From the NCBI RefSeq assembly GCF_000383975.1, contig NZ_KB913017.1:1841105-1905104 (forward strand): 64,000 bases of DNA, in the 5' to 3' direction. The stretch comes from Natronorubrum tibetense GA33. Its GTDB lineage: Archaea > Halobacteriota > Halobacteria > Halobacteriales > Natrialbaceae. Of the stretch, positions 60,574-64,000 are shown piece by piece. The notes beneath the pieces are model-generated. The model had not been told where the DNA came from. It worked only from the letters and a program-made list of their open reading frames with translations, and ran no database searches. Numbering within the stretch: position 1 is the first letter of the stretch; every line of letters starts with the position of its first letter. The translations under genes were made by a program, and so were the position numbers.

Positions 60574-61200
60574 TTAGAGCACGATCCAGACCACGCCGAA
60601 GAGGATCAACACACCGGTGATGTCACAGACGTTCGTGACCACGGGAATCGTCGTGTCATCGGGATCGTAGCCGAGTTTGTAGGAGCCGTAGACCGAGAGG
60701 GTGCTAACGACGACGACCCAGCCCGCGAGCAACATCCCGCTGACGATCGTGATGAACAGGAGCGTGCCGAGACCGAGCGTCCCGCCGAGCGCGCGACCGA
60801 TCCCCCACGAGGCGATGCCGAGCAGGACGAAGACGGTCGCCGCCAGTCCGAAGACCGCCCCGATGTTCGCCCGAATGTCGGGATTGTCCCGCGAGAACTC
60901 GAGCGTTCCCAGGTGCAACTGCGTCGAGAGCCGCGAGCACATGATCGAGCCCAGGTTCCCCGCGGTCCCGATCATCACCGGCACCAACACGAGCAGGGAG
61001 GGGTTCTCGAGCAACTGGTCTTCGAACGTCTCGAGGACGGTGCCCGAGACCATCTGCAGGATCGAGAGCGCGATCAGGAGGGGGACGAGCGTCGAGACGA
61101 TGTTGCCGACGGTCCAGTCGGCCAGCAGGTCGTCTTCCAGATCCTCGCCCTGCAGGAGGTCGCTGCCGACGCTCAACGGATCTCGGTCACTGCTGCTCAC
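60574..61200 (-). CDS. MgtE-like transporter half, second of pair 2
   Basis: This 208-residue half-length MgtE domain protein has a 30-residue acidic N-terminus. It contains VLVPVMIGTAGNLGSIM and LGYDPDDTTIPVVTNVCDITG, the same paired motifs as the gene at 49658. It overlaps its partner by four bases (ATGA), so coupling is strong. It is likely part of a heterodimeric divalent-cation channel or transporter. It is a paralog of pair 1. Confidence 0.8.
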   Translation of the reverse strand: MSSSDRDPLSVGSDLLQGEDLEDDLLADWTVGNIVSTLVPLLIALSILQMVSGTVLETFEDQLLENPSLLVLVPVMIGTAGNLGSIMCSRLSTQLHLGTLEFSRDNPDIRANIGAVFGLAATVFVLLGIASWGIGRALGGTLGLGTLLFITIVSGMLLAGWVVVVSTLSVYGSYKLGYDPDDTTIPVVTNVCDITGVLILFGVVWIVL

Positions 61201-61769
61201 AGGATCACCCCGGCGACGGCGATACCGACGAGCAGGAAGGCGACGCCGAAGACGTCACCCACGGTCGTCACGACAGGGCCGATGACGTTGTCCGGGTCGA
61301 GTCCTCGACGGTAGCCCTTGAAGATCACGGTGAGCAACACCCCGAGCATCGCGAACGCGCTCAACAGTGCGGCGACGAACAGGATGATGACGAGTTCGAT
61401 CAGGCTGCCGCCTCGACCGAGCGCGAGCAAGATGGCCCACGCCAGCACCGCGATGAAGACGGAGACGATCAGCCCGTTCAGGAACGAGGCGACGACGGCG
61501 TTGCGCAGGCGGTCGTTCCACTCGAAGTGGGGATCGATCAGTCCCTGGTGGAGTCCGCTCGAGAGGCGCGCGCCGAGGGAGCCGTAGACGCCACCGCGCG
61601 TGGCGAGAAACGCAGGGAGCAAGAGCAAGATTCCGGGGACGCTCTCGATCCCGTCGCGCATGGTTTCGGTCCCGAGCAGCGTGCCAGCGAATAGTCCTGC
61701 CACGAGGCTAACGAGGATGACCGGCAACGCCTGTCTGTAGACGTCGGCGGCGGAGTCGTGGCCTACCAT
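61197..61769 (-). CDS. MgtE-like transporter half, first of pair 2
   Basis: This 190-residue half MgtE protein contains LLLPAFLATRGGVYGSLG and RRGLDPDNVIGPVVTTVGDVFG. I start at the ATG at 61769 (MVGHDSAADVYRQALP). A CGAAAACTAATGT box lies 29 bases upstream, and the paralog at 50811 starts at the same point. The longer frame to 61820 would begin inside the promoter. It is divergent in function from full MgtE by lacking cytosolic gating domains, so regulation may come from the PhoU/RCK_C protein. Confidence 0.8.
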   Translation of the reverse strand: MVGHDSAADVYRQALPVILVSLVAGLFAGTLLGTETMRDGIESVPGILLLLPAFLATRGGVYGSLGARLSSGLHQGLIDPHFEWNDRLRNAVVASFLNGLIVSVFIAVLAWAILLALGRGGSLIELVIILFVAALLSAFAMLGVLLTVIFKGYRRGLDPDNVIGPVVTTVGDVFGVAFLLVGIAVAGVIL

Positions 61770-62121
61770 CTGTCCGTACGTGACGCTGCGGTACATTAGT
61801 TTTCGCGATTGTATCTGCACGAGTGAGGAAGTATCGCTTTAGTCCGTACACTTGCCGTCGAGCGTCCGTCTCGGCGGTTTCCGAACTCGTTCGAATCGGT
61901 ACGGACGACCACGACGGACGTTCGTTTGTGGCTGTCCCGTCGACTGCCAACGTTGAACGTTCGATTCGGTTCCCCGGTCGTTCAGTTCGCCTGGCGTCTC
62001 GACAGCGAGGTATCCGTTTGAGTGGCTGTCAGCGATCGCCGATCACTCGATTGCGGAGCCGAACGACGATCGGAAGTTCACCGAAGCGAACGATGTACCG
62101 ACTCCCGCCGCGATACAGCGG
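61770..62121. other. Spacer between split MgtE pair 2 and full MgtE
   Basis: In these 352 bases I see only the promoter of the split pair at its left end. The rest has host-like composition with short frames that lack motifs. Confidence 0.4.
61793..61803 (-). promoter_or_regulatory. TATA box of split MgtE pair 2
   Basis: The minus strand reads AAAACTAATGTAC, centred about 29 bases before the ATG at 61769. It supports a leaderless start for the MgtE pair. Confidence 0.5.
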
Positions 62122-63381
62122 TTACAGGAGCACTGCCTGGGCCAGTCCGAGGAAGACAAAAAAGCCCAGCACGTCGGTCGCGGTGGTGATGAAAATCGTC
62201 GCGGAGGTGGCTGGATCGTAGCCGAGTCGATCGAGCAACAGCGGGGTAATCGCCCCGAAGAAGCCCGCGATCACTAGGTTTGCAACCATCGAGATACCGA
62301 TAACGGCGCCGAGCAGGACGCCGAACTCGCCGAAGGAGAACGCGATCGCGATGACGGCGACGAGCGCACCCGTAATGAGTCCGTTCGCGGCGCCGGCGAT
62401 GACTTCGTTGGCGACGACGCGCTTGCCAGTCTTGAGCGACACCTGGTCCAGAGAGATGCCCCGGACGGTGACCGCCATCGCCTGCGTTCCGGCGTTGCCT
62501 CCCATTCCGGCGACGACCGGCATGTAGGCGGCCAGAATCGCCACGGCGGCGATCGTCGACTCGAACAGCCCGACGACCGCGGCGGCCATAAACGCCGTTC
62601 CGAGGTTGAGGATCAGCCATTTGTATCGCCGCCGAACCTTTTTCCCCGGCCCGTCAAGGACGCTCTCCTCCTCGGCGACGCCGGTGAACTCGTAGAGGGT
62701 TTCGCCGGCGGCCTCCTCGATCATCATCAGCAGGTCGGCGGCGTGGATGACGCCGAGAATATCCTCGTCCTCGTCGAGCACTGCGACGTTCCGCTCGCGG
62801 TTCTGTCGGAACACCTCGAGGACGTCTTCGTCGTCTCGGTCGTACCGGATGTGTGGCGTCTCCTGGACGTAGTCTGCGATCGTCTCCGTCTCTCGGTCGG
62901 CCACCGAGAGCGCCGCCCCCGGGAGTTCACCCAGGAGTTCGTCTTCGTCGGTGACGAAGATCGTCGGCACCTGTCCCGTTCGATCCTCGAAGCGTCGAAT
63001 GCGCTCGACCACTGCGGCGAAATCCCGGGTTTTGTCGACGGTAACGTAATCGAGGCTCATCAGCCCGGCCGCGCTCTCGGGGTTGAACGACAGCAGAAAG
63101 TCAACCTTCTCGCGGCGCTCGCTATCGAGCGTCGCGAGGACGGCATCGCGGGTCTCTTTGTTGGCGTATCCGAGAACGTCGGTCACTTCGTCCGGATCGA
63201 GTCGATCGATGAAGTTCTCCAACTCCGAGCGGTTCAGCTCCGCAACGAGCGGTTCCCGCACGTTCTCCGGCAGCGCGAAGAACACATCGCGCCACTCGTC
63301 CCGCGGTAACGATGTAAACGGATCCGATGGATCGGGAGACATCGCGATCGTTTCCTGTACGTCCCGTAGCTGACTGCTCAT
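62122..63381 (-). CDS. mgtE: Magnesium transporter MgtE (full length)
   Basis: This 419-residue protein has an N-terminal MgtE_N helical domain (about 15-125), two CBS domains (about 130-250) and a five-helix membrane domain with GMGGNAGTQAMAVTVRG and LGYDPATSATIFITTATDV. In bacterial MgtE the cytosolic domains close the pore at high Mg2+. The same control is expected here. It is the only full-length family member in the window and stands alone on the minus strand. An alternative start at residue 14 (MSPDPSDPF) is possible. Confidence 0.9.
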   Translation of the reverse strand: MSSQLRDVQETIAMSPDPSDPFTSLPRDEWRDVFFALPENVREPLVAELNRSELENFIDRLDPDEVTDVLGYANKETRDAVLATLDSERREKVDFLLSFNPESAAGLMSLDYVTVDKTRDFAAVVERIRRFEDRTGQVPTIFVTDEDELLGELPGAALSVADRETETIADYVQETPHIRYDRDDEDVLEVFRQNRERNVAVLDEDEDILGVIHAADLLMMIEEAAGETLYEFTGVAEEESVLDGPGKKVRRRYKWLILNLGTAFMAAAVVGLFESTIAAVAILAAYMPVVAGMGGNAGTQAMAVTVRGISLDQVSLKTGKRVVANEVIAGAANGLITGALVAVIAIAFSFGEFGVLLGAVIGISMVANLVIAGFFGAITPLLLDRLGYDPATSATIFITTATDVLGFFVFLGLAQAVLL

Positions 63382-63521
63382 ACGCTGGGACTATAGAGTG
63401 GGTACTAAACGATACCGGAGCCGGTACTGGATTTTGCCCGCGCGCGTCGGCTCTCGGCTCCCGGCCGGTTCATCGAGTCCGTGTCCCAATCCTGATTAGT
63501 CAGCCCCCCAGATCAGGAGTC

Positions 63522-64000
63522 ATGCGCGAAATCTCCTACGAGCCCCGGAACGTCCGGGAGACGCTCGTCGAACTCAAAGACACCTCGGAGCTCGCGGTCG
63601 ATCTCGCCTACTCTGCCGTGCGCTATGACGACGCCGATCTCGCCGACGAAGTCGTCGAACTCGAGGCCCGGGTGAACTACCTACAGTACCACAGCCGGAT
63701 CGCCCTGATGCTCGCCGCGAAACGCGCCGAGGAGGCCGAGCGCCTCGTCGGGCTCTTTCAGGTGGCCTCGAGCGCCGTCCGGATCACCGAGGCCGCGGGC
63801 GACGTCGCCCGGATCGTCCTCGAGGAGGACGGCGTTCCGGCCGCGTTCGAACACGCCTTCCCGGACGCTGACGAGCGACTCGTTCGGGCGACCGTCGGCG
63901 AGGACTCCGACTTCGCCGGAAGCCGATTGCGGGAACTCGAACTCGACCTCAAGGAGGGCGTTCGACTCATCGCGATCCGACGCGCCGGCGAGTGGTCGTT
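63522..64000 (+). CDS. PhoU / RCK_C regulatory protein (partial, runs off the window)
   Basis: The ATG at 63522 opens a frame still running at the window end (159 codons). MREISYEPRNVRETLVELKD is followed by a PhoU-like segment (ELAVDLAYSAVRYDDADLAD) and the start of an RCK_C domain (KEGVRLIAIRRAGEW). It is a paralog of the protein at 47644 and would be expected to continue with more of the module. It is divergent from MgtE. The sequence is incomplete, so total length is unknown. Confidence 0.75.
   Translation, partial: MREISYEPRNVRETLVELKDTSELAVDLAYSAVRYDDADLADEVVELEARVNYLQYHSRIALMLAAKRAEEAERLVGLFQVASSAVRITEAAGDVARIVLEEDGVPAAFEHAFPDADERLVRATVGEDSDFAGSRLRELELDLKEGVRLIAIRRAGEWS

Overview
The window comes from a haloarchaeon (class Halobacteria, most like Natrialbales/Natrialbaceae). 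The coding DNA is GC-rich and the proteins are very acidic. Many genes have a TATA box about 27 bases before the start codon (leaderless transcripts). The window carries the archaeal split RNA polymerase operon, a Tat-exported halolysin-type protease, a PGF-CTERM surface protein, HalX and Bat-type regulators, and IS1341-type tnpB elements.

Layout. 0-6.2 kb: a minus-strand type IV pilus/secretion cluster (membrane platform, ATPase, a small membrane-anchored protein, a coiled-coil protein, a HerA-like ATPase), bounded on the left by the tail of a tnpB element. 6.2-9.1 kb: two plus-strand surface genes crossed by an AT-rich cassette. 9.3-18.7 kb: two RCK_C membrane proteins, a PAP2 phosphatase, an aminopeptidase, an HTH regulator, an M23-like protein, a zinc-finger protein and two PIMT-type methyltransferases. 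18.7-22.9 kb: a 660-base non-coding zone with G-rich direct repeats and copies of a 14-bp dyad, a receiver-GAF-Bat regulator, a PD-(D/E)XK nuclease and a duplicated tRNA-Asp region. 23.2-32.6 kb: rpoH-rpoB''-rpoB'-rpoA'-rpoA''-nusA-rps12-rps7. 32.6-38.6 kb: an AT-rich accessory island with two CHAT (caspase-like) proteins, a HalX protein, a 40-residue membrane peptide and a DUF7504-type protein. It sits between rps7 and the DUF5781/EF-2 pair. 42.9-46 kb: halolysin with a tnpB element at its stop codon. 46-54 kb: serS, a PhoU/RCK_C protein with a split MgtE pair, cold-shock protein, UspA, a FluC pair and a CDF transporter. 54.2-57.9 kb: a second complete tnpB element against a histidine kinase, then an MBL-fold hydrolase. 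58.3-64 kb: an acyl-CoA ligase, a second split MgtE pair, a full MgtE and the start of a second PhoU/RCK_C gene.

How the genes work together. The polymerase/translation operon is the conserved core. Cation homeostasis is a repeated theme: two loci each pair a PhoU/RCK_C protein with two half-length MgtE proteins, alongside a full MgtE, FluC, CDF and two other RCK_C proteins. The most novel part is the CHAT island, which has the make-up of a protease-controlled membrane-effector or stress system. A second striking pattern is that all three tnpB element ends lie against the stop codon of a convergent host gene, so each predicted omega-RNA guide would be antisense to that gene's 3' end. Functions are read from motifs and memory of families; no search was run.
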